From positions 103,297-167,296 of the forward strand of contig CAJXMG010000002.1 of assembly GCA_913056395.1 (NCBI GenBank): a DNA stretch of 64,000 bases. Direction: 5' to 3'. The stretch's first letter is position 1; each line of letters begins with the position of its first letter. This DNA comes from an uncultured bacterium (lineage in GTDB: Bacteria; Planctomycetota; UBA8108; UBA1146). The notes below the pieces were generated by a model, which was not told where the DNA came from, ran no database searches, and saw nothing but the letters and a program-made list of their open reading frames with translations. Shown in pieces: positions 35,857 through 45,655 of the stretch. Position numbers and translations under genes: made by a program.

Positions 35857-38800
35857 ATGTTTCAGCTCCTTCGTCTTCGCCTAGCCACTGCACTACTGGC
35901 GATTTTTGTATTGGTTACCGGATTGGGTGTCAGCACTGCCTCAATCGCAGGTGACGCTGTCTTCGTGGATACTGCCCAGATCAAGGTTTCCGGAGCCCGC
36001 TCCGGTTCCAAACTTGGTAAATCAGTGTCCGGAGCCGGTGACGTCAACATGGATGGTTACAAAGACACCATTCTGGGCGCGCCGGAAAGTGACAATACCT
36101 CTGATGGTCGAAGAGGCCATGCTTACATCGTATTGGGTTCCCCCAACATCGAGACTGAAATCGATCTGAAGAATCCGACACCCGGTACCACGATTAAAAT
36201 CGTCGGTTCCCATGCGGGAGACCTTCTCGGTTACTCGGTCTCCGATGCAGGAGACGTCAACGGTGACGGAATCTCAGATTTCCTGATCGGAGCTCCCAAC
36301 TCCTATGGCAGTGGAGGGTCTGATGAGGACGGCAACGGTCGCGCATACCTGATCTACGGTTCTGCGAATCTTCCTTCTGTCATCCACGTTGGATCACTGG
36401 GCAGCCTGGGTGTCACCTTCATTGGTGGCCAGGAATCCGGTCAATTTGGATACTCCGTCAGCGGTGCGGGAGACTTCAACTCAGACGGTTATGCCGACCT
36501 GCTGGTGGGTGCCCCCGGCGAAGAACATGGTTCCTCCAACAGTGGCGGTGCTTACCTGATTTACGGTGGCATGCTCTCTGGAACCATCGATCTGAAATTC
36601 GGGCACTCTTCCGTGACTCTCTTCAAAACCGGTGGAAACAGTGACAACGTTGGCCACTCGGTGGCTGACCTCGAAGACTTCGACGGTGACGGTCATGACG
36701 ACATTGCCATCACCGCCATGCGCCACCCGGACGATGGCGGCATTAACGCCGGCCGGGTCTGGGTCGTTTACGGTGGCATGTCCACCGGAGCGGAAGTCAA
36801 CCTGAACAACCTCTCAAACTACGGCCTTTCCGGCACAAAAATCCGCGTTCCCGATGGTGATCATGAGCTGGGTCAATCTGTCGCTGGAGCGGGTGATGCC
36901 GATAACGACGGTGATTCCGAGATTTTGATCAGCCGTTCCCTTCACGATCAGGACCCCACCACTCTGCAGACGATTGCCTACTTGGTGCGCGGATCTTCTG
37001 ATCGCCCGGAGACGATTCACCTCGGTCAGGGTGGTCCCGGAATTACCGCATACAAAACTCTTTTCGATAACGACGAAGATGGTCAAACGGTTCACGGAAT
37101 CTACGACCACTCCGGAGATGGTCTCGATGATCACATTGTGGGTATCCCGAGAACCGTCATTCTTGAGCAGGAAAAAGGCAGCGCCCATCGTGTGAACGGT
37201 GGACAGGATCTTGGCGCTACTGAGGTTCTCGACCTTCATCAACAAGAAGGAAGAGCCTACCTCGGAGTCAAGGACAATCAGTCCGTAGGCCGTTCTGTGG
37301 GTGGAGTCGGTGATATCAACGATGACCGCGCAAACGATCTGGTCATCGGTGCTCCTGGCGACAGCCCTTACGGACGCCATAGTGCAGGTGTGGCTTACTT
37401 CTTCCTCGGTAAAGAGCTGCGCTCCCCGAATCAGGTTCATACCAGTGCTGTCGGTCAGGTTGTGACTGTCACCTGGAATAACCGTGCCATCTACGACACG
37501 GTAGAGTTGTTCCGTGACGGCATGTTACTCGCCACTCTCCCAGGTGATACCGAAACATACACCGATTCGAACGTGGCTTACGGTGATCACACCTATAAAG
37601 TCCGTGGAAACCGCAGGCACATCACGACCGTCAAAAAGTCGAGCATGATTCGTGTACTGACGCCGATTTCCAACTTCGAGTGCACCTCTCAGGGGCGCAA
37701 TGTGACCCTCGAGTGGAATAACAATGACAGCTACTCTTCCACGGATGTCTATCGTGATGGAAATCTGATTGCGACCACTCCGGGTGGCGCGCAGTCCTAC
37801 TCTGATATCGATGTTTCGTATGGCTCCCACACCTATACTCTCGTATCTCGTGGAGACCGTAGCGAAACCTTGCCGACCCACTGCATGATCAATGTCTTGC
37901 AGCCCCCCTACCTGCCCAGCTGTTTTGCTGAGCCGAACCCGGTCAGCAATGACGTCGAGGCCACCATTAATTGGACCAATGGCCCTAACACGATTTATGA
38001 AAACATCCGTGTTTTCCGTGACGATCAGCTTCGCGCCACGATCTCCGGAACAGCAGTGACCTACACGGAAGTGCTTCCGGAGCCGGGAACCTACACCTAC
38101 TCCGTACAGGGTGTGGATGATTCCGGACGTGCACTCAGTGATAAGATCTACTGTGAAGTGGTCGATCCGATCGCACCAAAAGCATTGGAGTGCAGCTCCA
38201 TCGGTCAGATCGCATTCTTCAACTGGGTCAATACCGACGCCTACGACACGATCATCATTGAGTTTGGACCTGCGGATGGTTCACAGCCGCCGATGGATCT
38301 GGCCACTCTCGCCGGAAACACCCAGTCTTACCAGACGACTGTGGCTGCCCCGGGCGAGTACACCGTTTGCATTCGTGGCGAAAGCCTGATGGATCCGAAC
38401 TCGCCGAACTTCGGCCAGTCAAGCCGGATCTGCTGCACCCTTTCCGTTCCCTACCCTCTGGCAAATCTGACTTCTTCTGCCCAGGGTCAAGTCGTGAATC
38501 TGGAATGGGAAAATGGTGGTGAATACGACACCATCGAAATCCTTCGGGATGGTCTCTTCCTTGCAAGCGTCAGTGGTCACCTGACCAATTACACTGACAA
38601 TGCGGTTCCCTTCGGACTCCGGGAGTACACCCTCCGTGCCAAGCTGCGTCAGGGTGTGACCGACGATATCAGCACCTCAATCACGGTGCTGCGCTCTCCC
38701 GAGAACTTCACCTGCCGTGGTGAAGCAGATCAGGTTCGCCTGAACTGGACCAACCCTCTTCCCAGTTACAGCGACCTCGACATTTACAGGGATGGACAGT

Positions 38801-41800
38801 ACCTGACGAGCGTCTCCGGTGACGATATGGAGTACATCGATGCTCCTCTGAGCCCGGGATCCTTTAGTTACTCCATCAAGGCACGCCTTGGAAACAGCAC
38901 CAGTGATTCTTCCGATTGCGACACGGTGATTCCGGAGCCGATCAACACGGTGGGAACCGGGCTTCTGAATGGTCGTAACGTACTGATCACTTGGGCCAAC
39001 CCGGTGACGGAAGCCACTTCGGTACGCCTCTTCCGCGATGGCAATGAGATTGCTTCGCTTCCGCCGACCACCACTGCATTCCTCGATCCGGATCTGCTGG
39101 TCGGAACCTACACCTACTGTGTGCGGGCAGAGATTGATGATAATTACAGCAGTCTTTCCTGTGCAGATGCCATCGTCCCGGCTCCGCCGACTGATATCAC
39201 CTGCACTGTTGATAACGCTGTGACCACGGTCACCTGGACCAACGGCGAACTCTACGACAACATCATCATCATGCGTGATGGTGGAACCATCGAAGAAGAA
39301 ATCGCTGGTGGCGCCAGTTCCTACACCGATAACAACCCGGGGCCAGGACCTCACCTTTATCAGGTCTTCGGGCGCATCGGTGACTTCGTCTCCGAAAGCC
39401 TCGACTGCCAGGTCGTCGTGCCTTACCCGCCGGCGCAACTGGTTTGCACTCTGGCGAATGGCACGGATTCGGTCCTGACCTGGATCAACACCGAGCCTTC
39501 CACGAGTATCCTGATCTACAGGGACGGAGTTCAAATCGCAGAAGTGGCACCGGATGCCGATGGATACACGGATGCGGGTGTTGCTCCGGCCACCTACACC
39601 TACTGCGTGGTCAATGTCTTTGCCCATGCTCCGGGTTCCAAGACCAGTGCACCGACCTGCTGCGACCTGATTGTTCCGGCACCGCCGACCAATCTCACCT
39701 GCCTCTCCGTTTCCGGAGACGTGGAGTTGGCATGGGTCAACAATGATGCCTACGAATCCCTGACCCTGCGTCGTGATGGCAACGTCATTGCAGAGTTGGA
39801 GGGAACCAGCACCTCGTATACCGATCCGCTGGTTACTCCGGGCAACCACATGTACTCCATCGCCGGAACGATTCTGGGGAATACCTCGACTTACGATTCC
39901 TGCATGGAAGATGTCCCTGCAGCGATTACGGACCTCTCCTTGAGTTCCTTCGCTGATACGGTGACTCTCAACTGGAATCACAGTGGACCCGGCGACGAAG
40001 TGGTCATCGCCCGTGATGGCGCAGTGATCGCCACTCTGAGCAGTGCCGAGACCACTTACACTGATACCGGTCTGACTGCAGGTGATTACGAGTACTGCCT
40101 GACGATGACCATCGGTGACGGCACCAGCCCCACCGTTTGCGGATTCATTCACGTTCTTGCAAACCCGAGTGATCTCAGCTGCGTCTCCGCTGCAGGATTC
40201 GTCAACCTTTCATGGACCAACAACGACGCTTACGACAGTTTGGTCATAGAGCGCGATGGAACCTTGCTGGCGATCCTGTCCGGAACAGATACCAGCTACA
40301 CCGACGGCAGCGCCGCGGTGGGTCTGCGTTCCTACACCCTCCGTGGTGAGACCTCGACCAGCATCAGCGGTAATGACAGCTGCACCGTCGACCACTTCCT
40401 TACAGCACCGAGCAACCTCAGTTGCTCCGTAACTGCCGGAGAGGCCGACCTGTCGTGGACCAATGGTGATACCTACGAAAGCATCGTCGTCAGCCGCGAT
40501 GGCACCCTTCTCGAGATTCTTCCGGGAGACGCCACCAGCTACCATGACGCCACCATCGTTTATGGATCCCGTTCCTACTCCCTGGTGGCAACCGGTGGCA
40601 GTATCGAAAGTGATCCGACCAGCTGTGGCCTCGAAGTTCCGGCCATGCCGATGGACCTCGCCTCCAGCACCCTCGACGACACCGTCACCCTGACCTGGAC
40701 CCTTGCGGCACCGGGAGAGGCTCAGACAGTGACCCGTGATGGAGCCGTCATCGCCACCATCGGCGGTGGAATGACGATGTTCACCGACACCCCGGGACCG
40801 GGCACCTACGAGTACTGCGTGACCAACTCCATCGGCGGTAATACCAGTGCCACTGCGTGCACCGCTGCCAGAGTGCTCGCCAACATGACCGGCTTCTCCT
40901 GCAGCTCCGCTGCCGGTCTGGTCACCATCACCTGGACCAACAACGACACCTACGGTGCCCTGTTACTGGAGCGGGACGGCGAAAAACTGGCCAGCCTCAA
41001 TGGTGATACCAGTTCCTACGTCGATACCACTGCAGATACCGGCAACCACACTTACGAGTTGACCGCTTCTGTGGAGACGGAGAACACCACCAGTGGAACC
41101 TCCACCTGCACCGTGCTTCACGAGTTGGCTCCGGTCTCCGACCTGGCATGCTCCGTCACCGCCGGTGAAGTCGATCTTTCCTGGAACGTCAACGACACCT
41201 ACGAGTCGATCAGCCTGAGCCGTGACGGTGAGTTCCTCGCCCTTCTCTCCGGAGATGCGACCTCTTACCACGATGCGGACGCGCTGGCCTTCGGTGCTCA
41301 CACCTACTCTCTGGTGGCTGCTGCCGGATCCATTGAAAGTGATGCGACCAGTTGCACCGTCGATGTTCCGTCCACTCCTGAGAACCTTGTTTGCACCCTT
41401 TCAAATGGTGCTCAGGTTCAGTTGAGCTGGGATCTTCCGGCTGCCGGCAGTTCCGTCAGCATCTTCCGGGACGGTGCCCTGATCGACACTCTCGGTGGAT
41501 CAGCCACGAGCTACACCGATACCCCTGGATCAGGTGTCTACACCTACTCGGTGGTCAACAACAGCGCCGACGGCACTTCACCGGCGACTTCCTGTGACAT
41601 CGTCGTTCCGGTTCCGCTCTCCGGCCTCGGTTGCACGACCATCGGTGACGGTAATATCCTCACTTGGACCAATGGTGAGACTTACGACTCCATCGCCGTC
41701 TACCGCAATGGTGAGAAGATCGGTGCCGCCAATGGCGGAGCAGAGTCCTTCACAGACTTCCCGCTGGATGCAGGAACCTACGACTACGACCTGATCGCCA

Positions 41801-42369
41801 GCATCGGTACTTCCGAGACGGCTCCGGTCTCCTGCTCCGTCACGATCCTGCCGCCGCCGATCAATCTTGCGTGCACCTTCTACGGAGCACCGATCAACCT
41901 GAGCTGGGTCAACACTGCCAACTACACGACGATTCACATCGAGCGTAATGGGGTCCTATTGGCCTCGATTTCCGGCAATGCCACCCAGTACCAGGACATC
42001 GTTCCGGTGGAAGGTGACTACAGTTACGTGATCTATGGTGAGCATGCTGACGGTGTGACCACCTCGACCACCTGTTCCGGATACGTCAAGCGCTTCCTCA
42101 GGGGTGATGCCAACAGCGACACCAACTGCGATATCGCTGACGGTATCTGGGTCCTGAACTGGCTCTTCATCGGCGGACAGGAGCCGACCTGTTACGACTC
42201 CGCGGACTTCGACGATAACGGACTCGTCACCATTGGCGATGCCATGCTGATGATCTTCTACTACTTGCACGCTGAAGGAATGCCGAGCATGCCTCCTGCG
42301 AACAACTACCCGGAGCCGGGCCTCGACCCGACCGACGACACTCTCGACTGCATTGATTCGCCCTACTAG
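35857..42369 (+). CDS. giant secreted FG-GAP propeller / 19 x Fn3-like / dockerin-like protein
   Basis: 2170 residues. The ATG at 35857 follows GGGAG and opens a signal peptide (LATALLAIFVLVTGLGVSTASIA). Residues about 35-520 hold seven FG-GAP blades with calcium loops (DVNMDGYKDTILGAP, DVNGDGISDFLIGAP, DFNSDGYADLLVGAP and so on), as in a seven-bladed integrin-alpha-like propeller. Then come 19 tandem domains of about 82 residues (37423-42090) with the pattern LxCxxxxxxVxLxWxNxxxYDxIxIxRDGxLxAxLxG..TSYTD..xxGxYxYxV, Fn3-like. The dockerin-like tail starts FLRGDANSDTNCDIADGIW. Domains 11-13, 14-16 and 17 onward form a higher-order repeat. Probably a long stalk-like adhesin; partners unknown. 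Confidence 0.88.
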   Translation: MFQLLRLRLATALLAIFVLVTGLGVSTASIAGDAVFVDTAQIKVSGARSGSKLGKSVSGAGDVNMDGYKDTILGAPESDNTSDGRRGHAYIVLGSPNIETEIDLKNPTPGTTIKIVGSHAGDLLGYSVSDAGDVNGDGISDFLIGAPNSYGSGGSDEDGNGRAYLIYGSANLPSVIHVGSLGSLGVTFIGGQESGQFGYSVSGAGDFNSDGYADLLVGAPGEEHGSSNSGGAYLIYGGMLSGTIDLKFGHSSVTLFKTGGNSDNVGHSVADLEDFDGDGHDDIAITAMRHPDDGGINAGRVWVVYGGMSTGAEVNLNNLSNYGLSGTKIRVPDGDHELGQSVAGAGDADNDGDSEILISRSLHDQDPTTLQTIAYLVRGSSDRPETIHLGQGGPGITAYKTLFDNDEDGQTVHGIYDHSGDGLDDHIVGIPRTVILEQEKGSAHRVNGGQDLGATEVLDLHQQEGRAYLGVKDNQSVGRSVGGVGDINDDRANDLVIGAPGDSPYGRHSAGVAYFFLGKELRSPNQVHTSAVGQVVTVTWNNRAIYDTVELFRDGMLLATLPGDTETYTDSNVAYGDHTYKVRGNRRHITTVKKSSMIRVLTPISNFECTSQGRNVTLEWNNNDSYSSTDVYRDGNLIATTPGGAQSYSDIDVSYGSHTYTLVSRGDRSETLPTHCMINVLQPPYLPSCFAEPNPVSNDVEATINWTNGPNTIYENIRVFRDDQLRATISGTAVTYTEVLPEPGTYTYSVQGVDDSGRALSDKIYCEVVDPIAPKALECSSIGQIAFFNWVNTDAYDTIIIEFGPADGSQPPMDLATLAGNTQSYQTTVAAPGEYTVCIRGESLMDPNSPNFGQSSRICCTLSVPYPLANLTSSAQGQVVNLEWENGGEYDTIEILRDGLFLASVSGHLTNYTDNAVPFGLREYTLRAKLRQGVTDDISTSITVLRSPENFTCRGEADQVRLNWTNPLPSYSDLDIYRDGQYLTSVSGDDMEYIDAPLSPGSFSYSIKARLGNSTSDSSDCDTVIPEPINTVGTGLLNGRNVLITWANPVTEATSVRLFRDGNEIASLPPTTTAFLDPDLLVGTYTYCVRAEIDDNYSSLSCADAIVPAPPTDITCTVDNAVTTVTWTNGELYDNIIIMRDGGTIEEEIAGGASSYTDNNPGPGPHLYQVFGRIGDFVSESLDCQVVVPYPPAQLVCTLANGTDSVLTWINTEPSTSILIYRDGVQIAEVAPDADGYTDAGVAPATYTYCVVNVFAHAPGSKTSAPTCCDLIVPAPPTNLTCLSVSGDVELAWVNNDAYESLTLRRDGNVIAELEGTSTSYTDPLVTPGNHMYSIAGTILGNTSTYDSCMEDVPAAITDLSLSSFADTVTLNWNHSGPGDEVVIARDGAVIATLSSAETTYTDTGLTAGDYEYCLTMTIGDGTSPTVCGFIHVLANPSDLSCVSAAGFVNLSWTNNDAYDSLVIERDGTLLAILSGTDTSYTDGSAAVGLRSYTLRGETSTSISGNDSCTVDHFLTAPSNLSCSVTAGEADLSWTNGDTYESIVVSRDGTLLEILPGDATSYHDATIVYGSRSYSLVATGGSIESDPTSCGLEVPAMPMDLASSTLDDTVTLTWTLAAPGEAQTVTRDGAVIATIGGGMTMFTDTPGPGTYEYCVTNSIGGNTSATACTAARVLANMTGFSCSSAAGLVTITWTNNDTYGALLLERDGEKLASLNGDTSSYVDTTADTGNHTYELTASVETENTTSGTSTCTVLHELAPVSDLACSVTAGEVDLSWNVNDTYESISLSRDGEFLALLSGDATSYHDADALAFGAHTYSLVAAAGSIESDATSCTVDVPSTPENLVCTLSNGAQVQLSWDLPAAGSSVSIFRDGALIDTLGGSATSYTDTPGSGVYTYSVVNNSADGTSPATSCDIVVPVPLSGLGCTTIGDGNILTWTNGETYDSIAVYRNGEKIGAANGGAESFTDFPLDAGTYDYDLIASIGTSETAPVSCSVTILPPPINLACTFYGAPINLSWVNTANYTTIHIERNGVLLASISGNATQYQDIVPVEGDYSYVIYGEHADGVTTSTTCSGYVKRFLRGDANSDTNCDIADGIWVLNWLFIGGQEPTCYDSADFDDNGLVTIGDAMLMIFYYLHAEGMPSMPPANNYPEPGLDPTDDTLDCIDSPY

Positions 42370-42398
42370 GCCTTCATCCCGTTGAGATCTTGTCAAAT

Positions 42399-42435
42399 CC
42401 CCCCGCCGTTATGAGACGGCGGGGGGATTTTTTTT
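42399..42435 (+). terminator. strong rho-independent terminator
   Basis: An 11-bp GC-only-like stem (CCCCCCGCCGT with ACGGCGGGGGG) and a 6-nt loop are followed by A and eight T, 30 nt after the giant gene. Confidence 0.93.
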
Positions 42436-42599
42436 GCGTCCTCATCCCGTTCAATCCAACCTATCGGGGTGTCGGATTCCGGCTCTCGGGTTATGCTTGT
42501 TAGAACGGGTAGAGGAGGCACACAGGTCTCGTCAGATCCTCAGGCAGAATCACGAACAGAACCTCGAAACTTTGATTGCGAATGCATTGAGAGCGGCAA

Positions 42600-43010
42600 A
42601 TGATCACCGGAACTGGCATACCTACTGGAACGGAAGAGCGCATACCGGGATCCTACGGACCCGTCTGCTCTCAATGCCCCGTTCGCTCCGGTTGCCTCAA
42701 AATCTGTGATCTGGTCGAAGATTTGATCCCCAGCATGGAGAAAGGGCGGGTCGACGCCGAGGACCTCCCTCGCCTGTATATGGGGATACGTACCGTGAAT
42801 GTCCTCCTCGAAAACACCCACCTGCTGACTGACCGGCAGCAGCAAGTTGTCCAGCTTTACTATCGTGAAGCCATGCAGCAGCAGGAAATCGCCCAAAAGC
42901 TGAAAGTGACACAACAGGCCGTAGCAGATGCTTTGGTCCGTGCTCGTCGGGCTGTGGGAAAACACTTTGGCAATCGCGAACTTGCCCGCAACTCAAGATC
43001 CAAGAGTTGA
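42600..43010 (+). CDS. small sigma-70 region-4-like HTH protein with Cys cluster
   Basis: A 136-residue protein. The C-terminal half is a sigma-region-4-type helix-turn-helix (LTDRQQQVVQLYYREAMQQ, QEIAQKLKVTQQAVADALVR, ARRAVGKHF) with no region 2, so it is not a full sigma factor. The N-terminal part has four cysteines spaced C-x2-C-x5-C-x3-C (CSQCPVRSGCLKIC), a likely zinc or iron-sulfur site. The middle is helical. The ribosome-binding site is weak. It may be a redox- or metal-sensing transcription regulator; position between two dockerin exoprotein genes suggests, but does not show, that it controls them. Confidence 0.7.
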   Translation: MITGTGIPTGTEERIPGSYGPVCSQCPVRSGCLKICDLVEDLIPSMEKGRVDAEDLPRLYMGIRTVNVLLENTHLLTDRQQQVVQLYYREAMQQQEIAQKLKVTQQAVADALVRARRAVGKHFGNRELARNSRSKS

Positions 43011-43405
43011 TTTGGCCCCAAGTTCATAATTATTCCGCTTTTTCGGCAAGAATTCCCTGAGTTCTCCCCCCCCTCACCACGCACTTCCTGTGCCGATTGA
43101 CACCGCCCCATCCCCGGCTAGAATTCAAGTTCGGTGTCGCTAGCAGATTGAGCGAAGTGATTCTCAGATCCTGAGCCTACACATTTTCGGCCAGTGCCTT
43201 TGTTTTTTGTAAAAGGACCAGCCTGTTTTAGGAACTTTGGATCCATACCAAGTTTCGTATCGAAACCTGTTGAGATTCAGGATCGCTCGCTGCTGTATTC
43301 ACCATTTTTTTCGGGCAAGCCCGATCCCGACCTTTTCCGCTCCGAACCCGGTTGGTTCGCATGCGGGGCCTCCTGTGAGGTAATTCTCGAGGAAAGAGTG
43401 TACAT
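43011..43405. other. gene-free upstream region
   Basis: 395 nt with no credible gene on either strand. It presumably contains the promoter and leader of the exoprotein gene at 43406. A small inverted repeat CTCAG/CTGAG near 43163-43176 is the only structure noted. Confidence 0.3.
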
Positions 43406-45583
43406 ATGATGCACACCAACGATTCGATTATCGGTCTTCGGTCTCCCGAAGTTGGGAACATGATCAGTGGGGAGAATTCCTTCGCCCTCACCCGCTGGCT
43501 GTTGCTGGCACTCGTTTTGATGGTCGGTTCGTTGCAAAATCAGGCCTCGGCACAAGTTTTCTGCGATACCAATAACCCGACATACGGAACCTGCTTTCTG
43601 CAAACCGGAATATTCTCTGGTGATCTTCCGTTTGCGGTGACCCTTAATCCTGCCACCAACGATCTTTTCGTGGCGGATTACCTCAGCGGTGTCTTTTACC
43701 GCTACAACGCTCTCGAACTCGCCGCCTCTGCAGAGAACCTGTCTGCTCCCAAAGGCCCAGCGACCTATCTTGGATTAGCCTTTGCTGGCATCGACAGCAA
43801 CCTCTACTGGATCGTTAATGACCAGGGAAGCCTGCTGCTGGTAGTCTCTAGCTTGGGAGGAAGTTTCATCTCGGAGACCGAGTTGTCACCCCCCTCTGGT
43901 ACAACCGCTCTTTCCGGGCTGACTTGGTTCCCCTCAACCAACACTCTCTGGACCAACGATTTTGAAAATGATCAGTACCTTGAGCTGAATCTGGATGGAT
44001 CCTTTACAGGAAACTCTTTCCCAAATCCCCAATCCTCGGGTGCTGCAGGAGCATTTGGACTGGGGCTTTCGGTCGTCCAGGACCTTAGCACTTTTGAATA
44101 CTTCTTCGATCTTCCTGTCGGCCCTCCTTCGGCAAACCGTACAAACCTGGTCGAGCGGGTAGATTCAAATGGTGTCTCCCAGGGTCTCACATTCCCTCTT
44201 GCCAGCATTAATAACCTCAGTGGATGGATCACCGGTATTGCTTGGGCTCCTCAGGGTTCGGTAGCAGAATCACCCAGTAACTTTGTTCTAGACCTTACCA
44301 ATCGATTGATCGTTGAGGTGCCGGTACCCAATCCGCCAGCCCCTTCGATTGCCTCTGTGGATTGCACTGCTGACAACTCCAACAATGTCACTCTCAGCTG
44401 GACCAATCCGTTGGCATACGATACGGTTGAGGTTTACAGAGACGGAGACCTGGTTTTCACTCTCGGCCCCGGGGGCGACACATTCCTTGATGAGGATCTT
44501 GAGCCCGGAACCTACAGCTATGAAGTCGTTCCCTTCCCTGCAGGAGCATCTACCGGATTGCCTGCCGCCACTTGTGAGTTGGTCGTGGGATTCGGCAGGC
44601 TTCTGGGAGAGGTTGCTCACTCCGGCACTGCACCGGGTGGTGCAGACGTCATCGAATCTACGAACCAGTTGATCGTTGCCGATTCCAGCGGACTGACCGC
44701 ATGGTTCTACCAGAAAGACCTCACCCCTCTTGCCACCAGCATCCCGGGCCCTTACAGCAGTGCTCAATCCCTCGCGGGTATCGCCGTCGATGGCGACGAC
44801 AATCTGGCTTGGCTGACGGAGAGCGGAGATCTGAGAATCACCGATTTGGGTGGAACCGAAACAGCCGCATTCGCTCTGGCTCTGGACCCCGGCGCCGTCT
44901 TGAGTGGCCTGACCTGGTCTACTCAGCTGGGATGCTGGCTGACAGTCAACCTCGCTGAGGGTCTGATCCTGAAAATCAATACCGACGGCAGTCTCGAAGA
45001 GCTCCCCGCAGCAATTCCTGCGGGAATGTCCCCAACTACTTTCTTCGGCGGGATTGCTGCTCGCGCGGGCTCAACCAATGTCTTTGATCTGGCATTCGGG
45101 GCTCTCAACAGTGGCGGTGTCACCCGCCTCGAAAGATTCGTCGGCAACACTCCAGTCGGACTGGGATTTGACCTCACACCCAGTGTCAACTCCGGCGATA
45201 TCCACGGACTCGCAGCCACTCCGAACGGGCCTTTCAACTTCCCGGTGACTTACGTGGTCGGTCGCGACTCTGGAACCATCACCATGCTTTCTGGTGATCT
45301 CAGTGGCACCGGATCAGACTTCGTTCGTGCAGATGCAGTCGCAGACGGATCCCTGAATCTTCTCGATGCGACAGAGATGTTGTTTCAGTTGTTCCTGGTA
45401 AACGACTCCGTTTGTAGCGATGCACTCGATGCCAACGACGATGGAGCTTTCAACATTGCCGATCCGTTGTTCCTGCTGGACTACCTGTTCTCCGGCGGCT
45501 CTCCGATTTCCGATCCCTCGGGAGTTTGTGGCGAAGATCCGACGGTCGACAATCTGACTTGCCAGGAGTTCCCCGGCTGTTGA
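43406..45583 (+). CDS. secreted propeller / Fn3-like / dockerin-like protein
   Basis: 725 residues. Signal segment LTRWLLLALVLMVGSLQNQASAQ (about 28-50). Residues about 55-300 look like an NHL/SMP-type beta-propeller (FAVTLNPATNDLFVADYLSG, GLTWFPSTNTLWTNDF). One Fn3-like domain (about 312-395) matches the array of the giant neighbour. A second propeller half (about 400-630) follows, then the dockerin-like tail (FVRADAVADGSLNLLDATEM, DANDDGAFNIADPLFLLDYLF). The first loop has RADAVAD where others have RGDxNxD, so its first calcium site may be weakened. ATG 43406 follows GAGGAAAGAG; ATG 43460 would also keep the signal peptide. Confidence 0.8.
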   Translation: MMHTNDSIIGLRSPEVGNMISGENSFALTRWLLLALVLMVGSLQNQASAQVFCDTNNPTYGTCFLQTGIFSGDLPFAVTLNPATNDLFVADYLSGVFYRYNALELAASAENLSAPKGPATYLGLAFAGIDSNLYWIVNDQGSLLLVVSSLGGSFISETELSPPSGTTALSGLTWFPSTNTLWTNDFENDQYLELNLDGSFTGNSFPNPQSSGAAGAFGLGLSVVQDLSTFEYFFDLPVGPPSANRTNLVERVDSNGVSQGLTFPLASINNLSGWITGIAWAPQGSVAESPSNFVLDLTNRLIVEVPVPNPPAPSIASVDCTADNSNNVTLSWTNPLAYDTVEVYRDGDLVFTLGPGGDTFLDEDLEPGTYSYEVVPFPAGASTGLPAATCELVVGFGRLLGEVAHSGTAPGGADVIESTNQLIVADSSGLTAWFYQKDLTPLATSIPGPYSSAQSLAGIAVDGDDNLAWLTESGDLRITDLGGTETAAFALALDPGAVLSGLTWSTQLGCWLTVNLAEGLILKINTDGSLEELPAAIPAGMSPTTFFGGIAARAGSTNVFDLAFGALNSGGVTRLERFVGNTPVGLGFDLTPSVNSGDIHGLAATPNGPFNFPVTYVVGRDSGTITMLSGDLSGTGSDFVRADAVADGSLNLLDATEMLFQLFLVNDSVCSDALDANDDGAFNIADPLFLLDYLFSGGSPISDPSGVCGEDPTVDNLTCQEFPGC

Positions 45584-45604
45584 TTGAGATTGAGATCGCT
45601 GTCG

Positions 45605-45644
45605 AAAAAGCCCCTCTCCGGTTCACCGGAGAGGGGCTTTTTTT
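45605..45644. terminator. bidirectional terminator
   Basis: A 12-bp stem GCCCCTCTCCGG/CCGGAGAGGGGC with loop TTCA, AAAAA before and seven T after. It lies between the convergent exoprotein and esterase genes. Confidence 0.93.
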
Positions 45645-45655
45645 ACTCTTTCCCC

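Noticed and set aside
38677..40152. 491-codon minus-strand ORF inside the Fn3-like array
   Set aside because: Antisense of the repeat array; codon bias of the repeats keeps the reverse frame open. The translation is itself repetitive in step with the Fn3 units.
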